Program-made: the position numbers and the translations under genes | NCBI GenBank assembly: GCA_023105745.1 | Contig: JALGQZ010000003.1 | Coordinates: forward strand, 73,258,696 to 73,322,695 | Origin: Austropuccinia psidii | Lineage: Eukaryota; Basidiomycota; Pucciniomycetes; Pucciniales; Sphaerophragmiaceae | Length of the DNA stretch: 64,000 nucleotides | Reading direction: 5' to 3' | Part shown: one piece after another, positions 34,979 to 46,796 of the stretch | Numbering within the stretch: the first letter of the stretch is position 1 | Layout of the letters: every line of letters starts with the position of its first letter | Notes under the pieces: generated by a model | Told to the model about the DNA's origin: nothing | Database searches by the model: none | What the model saw: only the letters and a program-made list of their open reading frames with translations

Positions 34979-35236
34979 AAGGGGCGCTTCCCCTTCCAAC
35001 ATGATGATGGCGCAGTTAGAAATTTTGGATGCTGTGAAAGGTGAGTGTGTGGGTCATTTGATCATTGAACTTTTCTTATTCACACTGTACCCAATGTCAA
35101 AATAGTAAGTTCTTTGTGGCAATGTGGAATAATGGGCTTTGCTTGTCACAATGGCATGTCTCTGTCACTAAATTTTGAGGCAGTTATTTCACTAGCAAAA
35201 TTGCTAATGAATGTGAGAGATTTGCATTTCTGTAGA

Positions 35237-38200
35237 CTAAATTTCATGAAATAAAGGCTTTATCATTACAAGCAGTCCACATGACAGAACTTTGTTATCA
35301 TACAATCCACAGTTACCTTCTATTTCTTCTTCAGATATAATCAAGTGTCCATCATAAAAACCAACGGCTTTATAAATATTCAGATGCAGCCAATCTGGTA
35401 AGAAATTCACATCAATCTTCAAAGTTTTTAAGATCAGAAAGTTATTGTTCGGTATGCTAGATAGCTCAGAGACTTTTAAAATGCTATTAATAATACCAAA
35501 TTGTCGTGAGTTGCCCCTCAGAAAACATATCACACTGTTGCTGACATTTTTGGATTCAGTTGAAAATATATTGTTCCCAATATTAATGTTTGAAACTGGA
35601 AAATACCAAGGTGAGACAATCCTTGAAGTGGGAGGACTTGTGGATTGCACGGTAGTGTCTAAGCTGATCCAATCAACTATTTCCCTTGTTGCATGAAAAT
35701 TCTGTAAGTCCTCAACCAGGCAATCATAATTTTCTTGGTCATGGCGGGATGGTTTGTTATATTTATGGTCATTGAACAGGGCAGGTGGCTGTGATTTGAA
35801 AAGCTGTTTTATTTCACATGGCACGGATGGGGATTTCAGGAGAACGGAAAGGTTGTAACATCTACAGAAATGTTGAAGTAAGGTTTTATCTATATCATCT
35901 ATTCAGAGCTGCAAGAAGTTAATCTTATTTGGTTCAGGTGTTTCATCAATGTGAATATATTGATCTTATTAATTGACGTACATATTTTGTTATTTGTTGG
36001 CATTTTTGCAAATACTCCAATCAAGCGCTCATAACCCCATGTGGCTGAGGCTTGTGCTGGGCCCCAACATTGGAAGAGTTCCGGAATATGATCAGCAAAA
36101 TTATGATTTGGTTTACTTTTCTGTTTTGGGAACAGGTGTTGATTGGAAAGGCGGAATTTTTTCCAATGTTCAGCAAATGCAGTCACATCATCTATTGAAA
36201 CAGTCCAACTTGTGGCAATGTTGATAGCACTAATCAAATGGAATGTATTCTTGGTTAGTTCATTTGCAAGTTCTTCTGACTGACCCATTTTTCTTTGAAT
36301 GTTCGCGGATTGGTGTACATCTAATGACATCTGTTGACTGAGCATTAAAAATGGAATATAGACCTTATATAAGAGAGCCCATTCAGCGGCTTTTAAGCTA
36401 CCATGAGAGGGGGAACCCATGTTGCGAGGTACTATTGTCCATGATGAGGGAATTATCGTCTCAGATATGATTTGTCAGAGATACTCCAGAGCCTCACCCT
36501 TGATCTGGTGATCACTCAGTGAAGTGATATCCAATTCAGAGGGGATTTCAGAAGTGGGGATGTAATTGGCATCAAATGAAGAAATCTCCGCAGAACCACT
36601 AGATGGATGTTCCGTGTGAGGGGTGGGCATTGGTAGTAGTTTTTTTGGGTGGAAGTAGTGGGGAGTGGCTCATTTATTATTTTTGCTGCGTCTCTTCTCA
36701 GGGAGCGGGCCTCTCTCAATGTGATTTTATCAAGAGAGCTGTTGGAGGTCATGGAATCTGAGTCTGAACTGTTGGTGTCATTGGATTTCCTGCGGGACCT
36801 GAGGTAAATTTGTGATTTGGACTCTGGAATGCACAATTTGAAAGTTGCATGATCCTTCAAAATTCCAAGTATTAAATTATGCATTATGTCAAGATTAACC
36901 ATTCTGGTTGCATCCCAATAGGGAAGGTCTTCTAAAATTGAATATCGCACTCCATACTGAGAGAAAATTGCTTGTCTTTGTTGTGGGGTTGCCCGAAGCC
37001 ATTTGTCAATGGTTGATTTATGATTTTGATATGAGCATGTGTAGTGAAATTGAGGACCAATTTATTCAATTTGAGCTTTGTGAATGATGCAAAAATTACA
37101 AAGGTGGTTGCCTGAATGGGAAATAAATCCAGTAAGCTTGCGCATGGCAACCACATCCGCAATGGCTGTGAGAATGGCAACACGGATAAAGGATCCTGAA
37201 GGACCTGTTGAGGTGGGTGAAAAATGGTAACCTTGCCATAGCTCTTTGAGCTTGTTGATGAGTGGTATTAATAAATAATTCAATTGAAGGGAAGTTGGCT
37301 CCTAAAGACCAGGGATGATTCCTGCAACATAGACATTCTCTGGCTTCAATCTTTCACTTGGGGGGATTAAGACAAATAAGCATGATAGGTCCAATGCTGG
37401 CCAACCGGGTGGACTTTCCATGTGCATTAAACCAGTCCACATAAATGGAGAAGGCCAATGCACCAGGAATGGACATGAATGGGGGGTCATGGATATTTCT
37501 AGTGCCAGTGAAGCGTCTCCATACCAATCCATCCCAGACGTCACATTTTGGGGAATCTTTGGGAGTTTGGGATTGTTGATTTTGATACAGAATTTCCATA
37601 ATTCCAGCCTGCTGGAGAAATCTGGCAAGCCAATTTTTGAATGGTTGATAAATGAAATGTTTTGTTGGTATAAATTTTTGCTTCATGTTGGTGGTGTTTT
37701 GGGTGTGGGCTTCAAATGAATAGATGAATTTGCCTAATGATTGTGTGCAAGGGGGATCATGATCATTTGGATCATTATGGCGTTGACAGTGGGGTTGGTC
37801 AGTTGTGACTGATTCGGTAAGGCCATTAAGAGAGAAAAATTGAGGACAACATATATAGTTTTGAATCACTGGCTCCAATTGGAGATGTTCAAATATGGTA
37901 CTCAGATCTTGAGGTATATGGAATGCAGGAATGGGGGGACCACCGGAGCTTGAGATGCTGGACTTGATCAGCAGGTTTAGGGCGGGGTTGGGAATGCGTG
38001 AAGCCCTGCGGGGTATATTATACCTTAATGATAGAATGGCAGATATTATCATTCCAAGGTCTTGTGGAGGAAGGGTTTGACTGCTGCTGTATGGTTTCTG
38101 TGCAATTGAATTGAGCCCCGGTGCTGTGGAGAAGGTGCTTTGGGCCCATGGTGAATAATCAGCTGGGAATATTGGATCCAATAGAAGTTGTGGGCACTCA

Positions 38201-38370
38201 GATCCTGATGCAGAAGTAGGTATGTTTGGAAGAGATTTGGGTGCAATGGTTGATTTGAGCTTTTTAATGTGCTGTTTATATTGGAAAAGTGTGAAGGCAA
38301 CTCCAGGCCTATCACCCTCAGGGGAAGAGTGTGTTTGAGTTGAGCAGTGTTGACACATGCATATACGCAT
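35237..38370 (-). pseudogene. Tnp2-family (CACTA/EnSpm-like) transposase relic
   Basis: Minus-strand pieces follow the usual order of basidiomycete Tnp2 transposases. 37354-38370 has a Cys/His-rich start (CMCQHCS), VWDGLVWRRF and IPGALAFSIYVDWFNAHGK. About 37302 has PPSERLKPENVYVAGIIPG. 37062-37283 has LNYLLIPLINKLKELW, SGSFIRVAILTAIADVVAMRK and SHSGNHLCNFC. 36516-36950 has LEDLPYWDATRMVNLDIMHNLILG. 35899-36420 has a C-terminal SPSHGSLKAAEWALLY and WGYERLIGVFAKM. 35237-35824 is a likely C-terminal exon. Frame changes near 37355 and 37070, and a TAG after IIPGL (about 37302), break it. Some frame changes could be introns. I did not find terminal inverted repeats. Confidence 0.8.
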
Positions 38371-39355
38371 TGAGGATTAGCGGCGGGTTGTCATTGTTGC
38401 AGGAATTGGGAGTACGGTTGGTTTGTGTAGAAATATCTATGGCTGATGTGAAAGTGTTTAGGAGTGTTATTAATTGGCAAAAAAATTGAGTGATTATTTA
38501 TGAAGGGGGAGAGAATTTGAGCCAGCTGAGAGTTTTATCCCATTGGGAATGGTGTGTGAGCTGCAGCTGATGGAGTGTAACATGTCTCACCTGCATGGCG
38601 GAATTGGTTAGGAGTTTAATTGGGTAAAATGCCATGCTGCTCAATGCTCATACATATTCTATTTTATTTACACATGGCGATACTGCGGTTTTGACCCTTG
38701 AGAGGTGTTCCAATAGGGATGTGTCAGCATTGATTTGAGGGGATTGACATTCAAACCATGTACACTTGCACGCCATCGTACATGGCTTAAACCTTATTAC
38801 AGACATCAAAATATAACTCTATTACATAAGGGGTTGGAGTGCAGCTAAAGTCTTGGTATTTGGTTTGAGTGCAGCAGGCTTTTAATTGGTTGGAATGTGA
38901 TTTGGATTGTCTTGCCTTTCTTGAAAAGGTGATGTCTCTTTTGTGGGTAAATCCTTCAGGAATATACCCCTTTACAGATGTACAATGCTGTGGAATTTCA
39001 ATGCATATATTGGCAGTTTGGATAATTCACAAAATGTGAGAATGGGGAGGCGGAAATGTTACCGAATATGATTACTTATGGATGATGGGTCCCCTTTGAG
39101 ATCAAGGGAATATTACACTATATGGTGGTAGGCCGTGCCGGGTGGTTTCCAACAAAAGCGGAGGAGCTCAAGAGGAGGCAGGGAGGATTCTCCTAAAAAG
39201 AGGCTTATTGGACTTCCACGCGACACTTAGCTCCAACTATTGATAGAATTTCTCTATTCTCAATTTGAAAAGATTTCATCTCATATCACTCTATTTTATC
39301 ATAATACTGAGGTGTTTTATCTAGTTAAAAATATTACTGTACTTTTTCGGCCCTT
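38371..39355. other. Intergenic region between divergent Tnp2 and plus-strand relics
   Basis: About 1 kb between two divergently oriented coding relics. It holds one copy of the 24-bp near-palindrome (38759-38782) but no recognised gene. Confidence 0.45.
38759..38782. repeat. 24-bp near-palindromic motif, copy 1
   Basis: TGTACACTTGCA followed by CGCCATCGTACA. The outer arms TGTAC/GTACA are conserved; the centre is diverged. See the other copies at 49070, 50997 and 63850. Confidence 0.5.
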
Positions 39356-41417
39356 ATGTCATCTTCCAAGTCACATAAATCCCGTTCAGGTTCTGTTCAT
39401 GACTCAGATAGTGAATCTAGCATAGAATATGCTCGAACACAGTCACCATTGAGTCCCAACATTCCTCTCACAACCCCTATCGCATCCTCAATGAATGCAT
39501 CAGGTCTTAACATTGATGTGGGAAATCCAAAGGGTGCAACATGAAGCACTTGGTCAATCCCAAATATTTCCGTCACTCCAATTCCCCCGAATCCCACTAA
39601 TACACAAACACATGTGTCTCAGGGGCCAGAAGGCACACCTCAAATCTCATCACACGCTAATCCCCAATCAAAATTTCCACGTGAGTTCCTCCTTAATCCC
39701 GGTCGGAATCCAGTCACATCCCAGGATCCCTTTGGCCAAAGTAAACAGCCAACCCTCAATATTCCATCAGAATCTCAGGCTCATGTGGGTGATGAAAGGC
39801 GTGTGGATGGGGGGCGACAAAAAAGACCATTGGAGAATGTAACTTGGAGTGGTCTGTTGGAGGGAAATCCAGGATTGACGCTTCATCAAAGTAAGTCATT
39901 TTAATTTTGGAGTATAACCTTTTTCACAATTTGATATTTTTGTTTCATGGGTTAGATATGGCACCTAAAGGCAAGTCAGTCCGAGCTCAGGAGCCAATTG
40001 AAGATCGTGAGTATGACCAGTCTTCATTAATTTTTTGATGTGTTAACTGATGATGTGCATGGCAGGTGATGAACTTTATGCATCTTCACCTCTGGTCCAT
40101 AAAGAGAAAGTCACTGGACGTCATCGTCCATATGCCTCCAAACCAAGAACAGTTCATGCCAGTTCATCAAGAGAAAAAATGGTGGATGATGAGGATGAGA
40201 ACATGTCTCCGACTCAAATGGAAACAAATGATGATTCAAGGAGGGACAATTTCACGGCGCATGACCATGGCACTCCGTCCAATAATGAGTTCACCCATCC
40301 TCAAATGCCCCTTGCCCAGAGTATGGTTGAACAATCCAGGGTCAGACAGCAAAGGAACCAGGCTCGTAAAGCTCACAATATGGCAAAAAGTGCAAGCCAG
40401 AAGGAGCAACAAAAATGGCTGAAAGCAGAACTTCCAGAGAATGTCCATGGAATGAGATCAGCAGTACATTCACATTGCCTGTTCCTACTCAAAGTTAGGG
40501 ATAAGGATTTTTCCTCACTACCAGCACCACCAAGCACAGAAGAGCGTGAAATTGCAATTCAAGTGGCTGGTCATCTCAGATATGTCCCCAAGGATGTTTT
40601 CAATGAGCCATCAACACAGGTTCAGTCTCAGGGTTTCCAAAGCTACTGCAAAAATGAGCTCCACAAGCTAGGACTAAAGCAAATAACTTGGAACTGTTAG
40701 AGCTCATGGAAACATCCGTACAATGAGCTGATGTCTATGGTGTTTCACCGTAAATTCCGTCTTGCACTGGTCAGCACCAAGTATCATCATTACTGTTGGA
40801 ACAAGGATCATAATAACTATGGGGTTGTGGCGGCTTTAATGGAGCGATATTTCATTTATTTGAAAAGAGAATGGAAGTGTATTCAAAAGGATGCCTAGTA
40901 TTTGGTTAAAAAGAAGGAGAATCAAAAGCTCCCAAAGATTTGTCAAAGGGTTAGTTAATGTATCTCTTCTTCATTGTGAGCAAAGACTGATGATGATCTA
41001 CTTGATTATGAGCAGACCTGTGAGCGCTGTCGTGAATGGTGTGATACGGCTAAATTTCCCATTCTAGCATCACAATTCAATGACCCTCAAGTATGTTCAG
41101 ATACTGAGCAGGTACTGGAAAATGGCCGTCAAGTTTACCGCAAAGTGGGATTATGCTGGCACTCCCAGTTATTTAATGAATTGGTATTAAAAATGGATCA
41201 AGACATAGAGTTTTGTAATTGCATTAAAAAAAAGGGTAAAAAAACTATTGATAGATTGCCAGAATTACGATTGACAGATGATGGTGATATTCCGGAAGGC
41301 TTATCATTTCAGGTATTTGATCAAGATTGGCTCAAAGGCTGTATCAAGATGCAGACTAGCGCCCTCAAAATACTTGACATGCCAGTTATTAGGCCGAATG
41401 GTGATGCTCTGCAATAA
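39356..41417 (+). pseudogene. Unrecognised multi-exon gene, broken
   Basis: I do not recognise the family. The ATG at 39356 starts a Ser-rich N-terminus (MSSSKSHKSRSGSVHDSDSE). Exons 39356-39890, 39956-40006 and from 40066 join in frame over introns of 65 and 59 bp (GTAAGT and GTGAGT donors, TTAG and GCAG acceptors). The protein then has acidic and Gln/Ser segments, a helical QQRNQARKAHNMAKSA stretch, and (after 40700) a conserved-looking FHRKFRLALVSTKYHHYCWN...ERYFIYLKREW. A further exon near 40987-41417 has DYEQTCERCREWCDTAKFP. In-frame stops at 39542 (TGA), 40698 (TAG) and about 40897 (TAG) make this a pseudogene. Its divergent arrangement with Tnp2 suggests a transposon-borne gene, but this is not shown. 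Confidence 0.6.
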
Positions 41418-41755
41418 CTTAGTAATATAAATGTATAGCACCATTACAAATTAACATTTTGTGTATTATTTGTGCAGGTGTAATACAATCTGATTATTAT
41501 TTCTTAAAGATGCAACAACTTGCTAAATATGTCAGAATATAGACGATATGAGTTGGACTGTATCACCGTCTCCCTTAGAAATAATACTCTATTGCTCATT
41601 TTCATTCAGGAAATATTGAAGGAGTTCGATCCAGCTCATGGTGCTCATAATTGTGGACCTGTGCCAGGGTGCGCAGGTGTGATCAACTTGGTCAAACGCA
41701 AATTATATAATATCAGTAAGGCTCACGCAGTTAATGATTTTTTCTTTTCTTGGAC

Positions 41756-44156
41756 CTATTGGTGTTTGGAAAATGGCATTTCCATAAGGAAGGATTTTAG
41801 AATAGCAATACAATTAGGGTCAAAGATGATCTTGAAAGGTACCTTCTGCATGTTGACCTCAACTGGATGAGGAGTGATATAGTGGATGACCTTGAAAGGT
41901 TGTTGTTGGCCAATACGATGGAGTCGATCAACAGCCTGAGCCTCAATGGCTGGGTTCCAATTGGGCTCCTGGAAATGTGGATGTCAGGGGCCACAAATCA
42001 GGGCAGAATTTTGGGGGTCCCCTCACCATTAAATAGACCATATTAGCACAAGTTATATTGAGGCCAGTTCCAGCTGCGGCAATGGATGCAATCAGTCCTT
42101 CACATTCAGGATTATTGAAGAAATTCTCCAGTGCCTTCTCCTGTGCTCATGCTGTAATTGTTCCATCAATTTGTGCTGAAAGGATAGAGTGATGGGAAAG
42201 TGCAATACCAATTCTACAATATGAAAAAGTCAGATGGATTCAATTGGTAATGGATGCATATTACAATTAATGCACAAAGCAAGAAATTGGGTCCATTGGG
42301 TATAAACCACCGATTTGGTTGGACCACACCCTGTTTGTTTTTTCTTCATTAAGATTTGTTGGAGGTATGCAATTTGACTACTCATCATGCATGTTTCCAC
42401 ATCCACAATAGTTCGTGTGATTGTTGGCGAGTTATCCTGAGTGCTCCTGCCCTTGGGGTCTTCCAAATCCGCCTCCGCAATTGTGTTAAGCATGATGTGA
42501 TAGTTACAACATATTTGCAGCTTATTGATATTTCGGAAAAAAACTCCTGGTCCTTTGCTTTTGGATGATAGGAATTCTTCATATAATATGGAATATTCTT
42601 GCTGCATGGTTGGGTTGAGTGGGAGCAGCTCATAATGATGGCTAATAGTGGGGAGGGATTCGAGATGTGTGGTTCTGGTGTGGCGCAAACTTAAATGCCG
42701 CAATGCCAAATGAAAGATATCATTGCAACCTTTGGAAAGACTACTCAGGATGAATAGTGACCAGTTATCTTGATCGGTGCTCTGGGGTTGGGTGATGAAT
42801 GATATTATGCCCAAAAGGTCATAAATGGTGTTGTGGATAGGTGTGCCCGTTAAACATATTTGACAGGATGAAAGGAGGCTATTAATGGCATGGTGAGTGG
42901 CAGTGTATTGAGAGCAAATATAGCTATAAGATGGGGCAAGGGTTATTGGATATAAAAGGTAATTTGAATCATTTAAGCTCAGCCACTCACTGTGCTTCAT
43001 CCAAGATTATACAATGCCAATTGATTTGAAAAATGAATAATGTAGAGAGATTCATTCGCTTAAATTCTTGGGTGATAGGATTGTAAGATGTGATGATGAT
43101 ATCATATTTTAAGATGTTGGCTTGGGATAATGAGTGACGAGCGGGACCATGGTAGATTTTGGCATGCCGCGCTCCAGCCTGAGCATGCTTGTATATTTCT
43201 GATTGCCAGTTGGTAATTAAGCGAGGGGGGCAGATGATCATGGTGGGCATGGAGCAATGGGGGTTTGCAATCATCCGCTCCTTGGAGGTACCAATTAGAG
43301 CAATGGCCTGAATGGTTTTACCTAATCCCATATCATACGTGAGCAGTCCTCCAAGAGGGGTATTGGTCAAAAGGGATTCAAATGAGCTAACAACCTTGTT
43401 TGTAATGATGTGCCTGGCATTAAAAGTGGATCCTGGGGGTGAGGTGGCCCAAAGGTTACAGGCTGATTGGCCATTGGGGATTTCTCGATCCCAGAGAAAA
43501 GCTAGTCCGGTCTTTTGATGAGGGAGGAAGGGGGTTTGAATAATGGAATGGGGCGGGGTCATCATGGGGAGGTCTGATCCACTGCGTAATTGTATCAGTT
43601 TTTGCTTGGAAATCAATGGTGAAACAGAAGGATATGAAGCTGGCGTCGAGTTTGAAGCGGGAAATGTCGGAGTAAAGAGTTGACATTGACAATGAGTAGT
43701 ACAGTCATATTCTTTGGGCATTTTAAGCTTGAAATCTTGTGTTCGAAAGCTTTCCATTATGAATAAGATGTTTGGATACCATGTGAAGAACATCAATGCT
43801 AGATTGGGTTTCTGAGATGAGGAGGGATCATTTGAATCAGTCATAAATACTCCCTCAACAAATAATATCTGAGTAGGATTGGATTGGCAATTTCCAATCC
43901 ATGCCCCACTAGGACCACAGTGCATGAACATTTTTGGTGCCCCAAGGAATGGTATCAACGTTTTGGAAAGGGTTCCAGGTAGAGAGCCAATAGCATGCTG
44001 GTGATTGGGGAGATAAACAAATATGTTGTGTTGATTGTGCCATATGATAATCCAAGAAGCTAAGTGGGAATTCTCAGGATTTAAGGTTATATCACTATTT
44101 ATTTGAATACAAATATTAATCATCCCAATGCAAAGTGGTTGTGAAGGGGTTGACAT
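41756..44156 (-). pseudogene. SNF2-family helicase (Rad5/Rad16-like), one or more lesions
   Basis: The N-terminal RecA lobe has GGLLTYDMGLGKTIQ (motif I), TMIICPPRLITNW (Ia) and YDIIITSYN. The exon ends ILDEA plus CA, and removing a 67-bp intron (42924-42990, GTGAGT...TATAG) completes DEAH (motif II). LTGTPIHN (III) follows. The second lobe has VVYTQWTQFL, IAAAGTGLNIT (V) and QAVDRLHRIGQQ (VI), reached over introns 42214-42264 and 41969-42026. An in-frame TGA lies at 42147-42149. The 42214-42264 junction does not keep the frame as I read it, so the gene is probably dead. About 680 codons is short for Rad5; no RING or HIRAN domain was seen. SNF2 ATPases remodel chromatin or process stalled forks. 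It is convergent with the unrecognised gene before it. Confidence 0.82.
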
Positions 44157-46275
44157 GATGGCTATTCTAAATTATTTGGGGATAGTCGGAAATTATATGA
44201 TTGGGAAGGGTTAGCTAAACGGAATGAAGACGGATAAGCGCAGGTGGGGAGCTTATATGAGAGGCAGAAATGGGGCCAAGGGGGGATGGCCTGTGGTTAC
44301 GTGCATGGTCTTGATGGGGGTGGGCCTCTTGGGCTGATAATTGTCATATCCAATTTGGGGCATATATCAAGGCAAGGTGGCCAAAATGTGGGTGCACTGA
44401 TTTGACTGCTGGATCTGCAGGATGTTACTCAACCTTTGGTGGAACAAGGTTGAGATTAGCATATCCGAGATTGGGTCGGTTTTAGCAACTTTTTGTGGAG
44501 GGGCATATTAGAGGCATGCGGCCATGTTCGCTGGTGTGACAGCGAACAATGAGCATATCATCCCCAGGGACCCACTAGGCAATGTTGGCGGTTTCAAAGG
44601 GAAATCTCACTGTGGGGATGTTTGTGTGTGGGCGGGTGAGATATGTTTGGTGGCGTGCCACCAAAAATGAGTTTGATTTTGCGTGAAGTTTTTTGATGAC
44701 TGATGCCAACTAGGCTTCAGGGGGGGATGTGTGGCATGATCAAACGGGGCACCTACCCTGAGGCGTGATCCACATATACATTCACCCCTATTGCGTTTGA
44801 GGCGGCTACTAATCCCCAAAGATTGGGATCACGGTCTTTGCCTCACGCGTGTACGAAACTCTGGAGAAAGAGGCCACACGCCCAAGGAAATTTTTGGCTG
44901 CAAGCCAGGTGCCACAACTTGCGCGGGGCATGTGAGAACGTGAAGAAAATGACCCGCAGTGCAAGATACCCACGCAAACATGACCAGCCTCAGCAATCAT
45001 AGGCTGGGATTATTCTAATGTGGATGAGGCTGAAGCAAATCCACACTGATTGGCCTCAGGTTTCGACGCGCAAGCAGGTGAGCGTCTGCAGTCAAGCTGA
45101 CAACCCAACCAAGAAAATAGGCAGTTGGAAGACCCGCAGTAAAATGTCTTCCAGGCGTGTGAAAGTTACCTGTGTATGACCCGTTGGGGGTGCGTATGAA
45201 AGCATGTGGCTGCCCGACAATGAGAACACGGGATGAACAAGTGCAGCCAGTCAAAGTTTGCCCCGACAATGGCACCAGAGTGAATCCACTGTTTGTGTAT
45301 GACCCAAATAATAAGTCATCCCATTATGACCCACTTACATTAACTTGCGTTACATGCGCATCTGTGCCGTAGTTAGGCAGAGCTGTCCAGCAAGGTGCAT
45401 CAAAGGGATGCAGTTAAGATATATGACTTGATGGCTTGACGTGATTGCATGTTACATTGTTGAACAGCTTTTGCTCTGACCTGCAGCATACTTTTACAAA
45501 GGTGTACTGCGTACTAAAGTGTTGTCTGTACAGATTAGGAAGGTGTAATACTACTTGAGCCTGCATGCACCTTTGGATTGTTTGCATATACGTAGCTCAT
45601 GTGCCACATGCTCAGCATTGCGTTTCACCCAATTTGCACACGCCAGCTGAGCATGTCATGGTCAAAAGCACCGTGAGGAAGTTCTAAGCAAAGCCATGGA
45701 ATGAACTATTTTGCAATAGTTCATTGGAAGGCTCAGTTTGGAGCACTTCACCAAAGCGTGTGAAATGCTGCACCTGGCTGAAATGTCATCCGATGCAGTG
45801 CCAAATGCTCAGATGGTGTGCATACAAAAACGACTGAGCAATGGCTCAGCATGGTGCATTTGATATTGTTATATCAATAGTTCAATCACTTTGCAATTAA
45901 AATGTTTAGCCACTGAGCATTTCAATTATGACCCAAAAGCAAACCTGAGAAATGGGTTGAGGCAAGCTCACGCTGTATTCACTTGTGTTACAGCCCCCTC
46001 CCTTTGTTCACATACTATTACCAGGCCATACGGCCGGTAATCTTGCCGCGGTCACTTGTCACCAAATGCACCGGGTGCATTTCCGCATGGGTCACTTGTG
46101 CATTGCACCCACAATGCACATTCAACAAGGGCCTCACGACCACCCTCCTGGGTGATCGGGTGGTTATTTAAGGAAACAAAGGGCATTTGACTCAGATTGA
46201 CAATTGCAATACTCAGCCAGACCCCCATTGTTCTTCTGCCTCACGCAAGCATTTCACTTCTTAGTTGCAGCATTT
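44157..46275. other. Gene-poor, relatively GC-rich spacer
   Basis: No ORF here shows a motif or splice structure I can support. Between 45600 and 45930 the sequence TGAGCA/TGCTCA recurs at least six times (near 45609, 45648, 45801, 45834, 45849 and 45917), which may be regulatory or a relic repeat. Confidence 0.45.
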
Positions 46276-46375
46276 GCTGAGACTCAGCTTCAATTTTGCC
46301 CACACGCCTTGAAGCTGAGCCTTTTGTGGGTGCTGCAGCTGCTGAGATCGTCTCAGCTTCACCATGGTATAAAAG
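46276..46375 (+). promoter_or_regulatory. Two CTGAG palindromes and a TATA box upstream of the Zn-cluster gene
   Basis: GCTGAG-A-CTCAGC (46276-46288) and GCTGAGA-TCG-TCTCAGC (46341-46357) are perfect inverted repeats, both followed by TTCA. TATAAAAG lies at 46368-46375, 11 bp after the second. The arrangement looks like a core promoter with two binding sites for a dimeric factor. The coding start is about 420 bp downstream, so an untranslated leader or intron is implied. Confidence 0.5.
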
Positions 46376-46796
46376 ACCATCTTCACACAACACGGCCTTC
46401 ACTTTCTTTCTCACCCGCTCCACTTCGTTCAACCTTACCCGCGTTTGTCCTTCTTGTGCGTATTCCCCTTGGTCTTCCTGGCTTTCTACTTTTGTCTTTC
46501 GCACTCCACTAACCCCACTCCCCTGCCTTTTGCCTGTTTGTTTATTCTTCTGATCCGTTCAGAACCTCACTTCTATCCACCTCATGCGTTACCTCTTTTT
46601 TAAACTTTTGTCGACATTACATACCAATATTACTACTTATTTTTCTTCACCACTCTCTTCCAGAATTTTAAAACCTTCCGAGTAGAGTTCTTTATTTTGT
46701 TAACGCTTTAAATTTATAATTCATCGTACGCCTTCATTTTCTTTCTTAATTGTTTACTTTGTATGCAGTTACTAACCTCAATTGTTTTGTTTTGAG

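Noticed and set aside
34656..35105. Cys-rich 149-codon plus-strand ORF
   Set aside because: The Cys-rich part is just the 36-bp minisatellite, which is open in every frame; the rest has no support.
35169..35190. CACTA near the left side of the Tnp2 relic as a transposon terminus
   Set aside because: No matching TAGTG end with target duplication was found on the other side.
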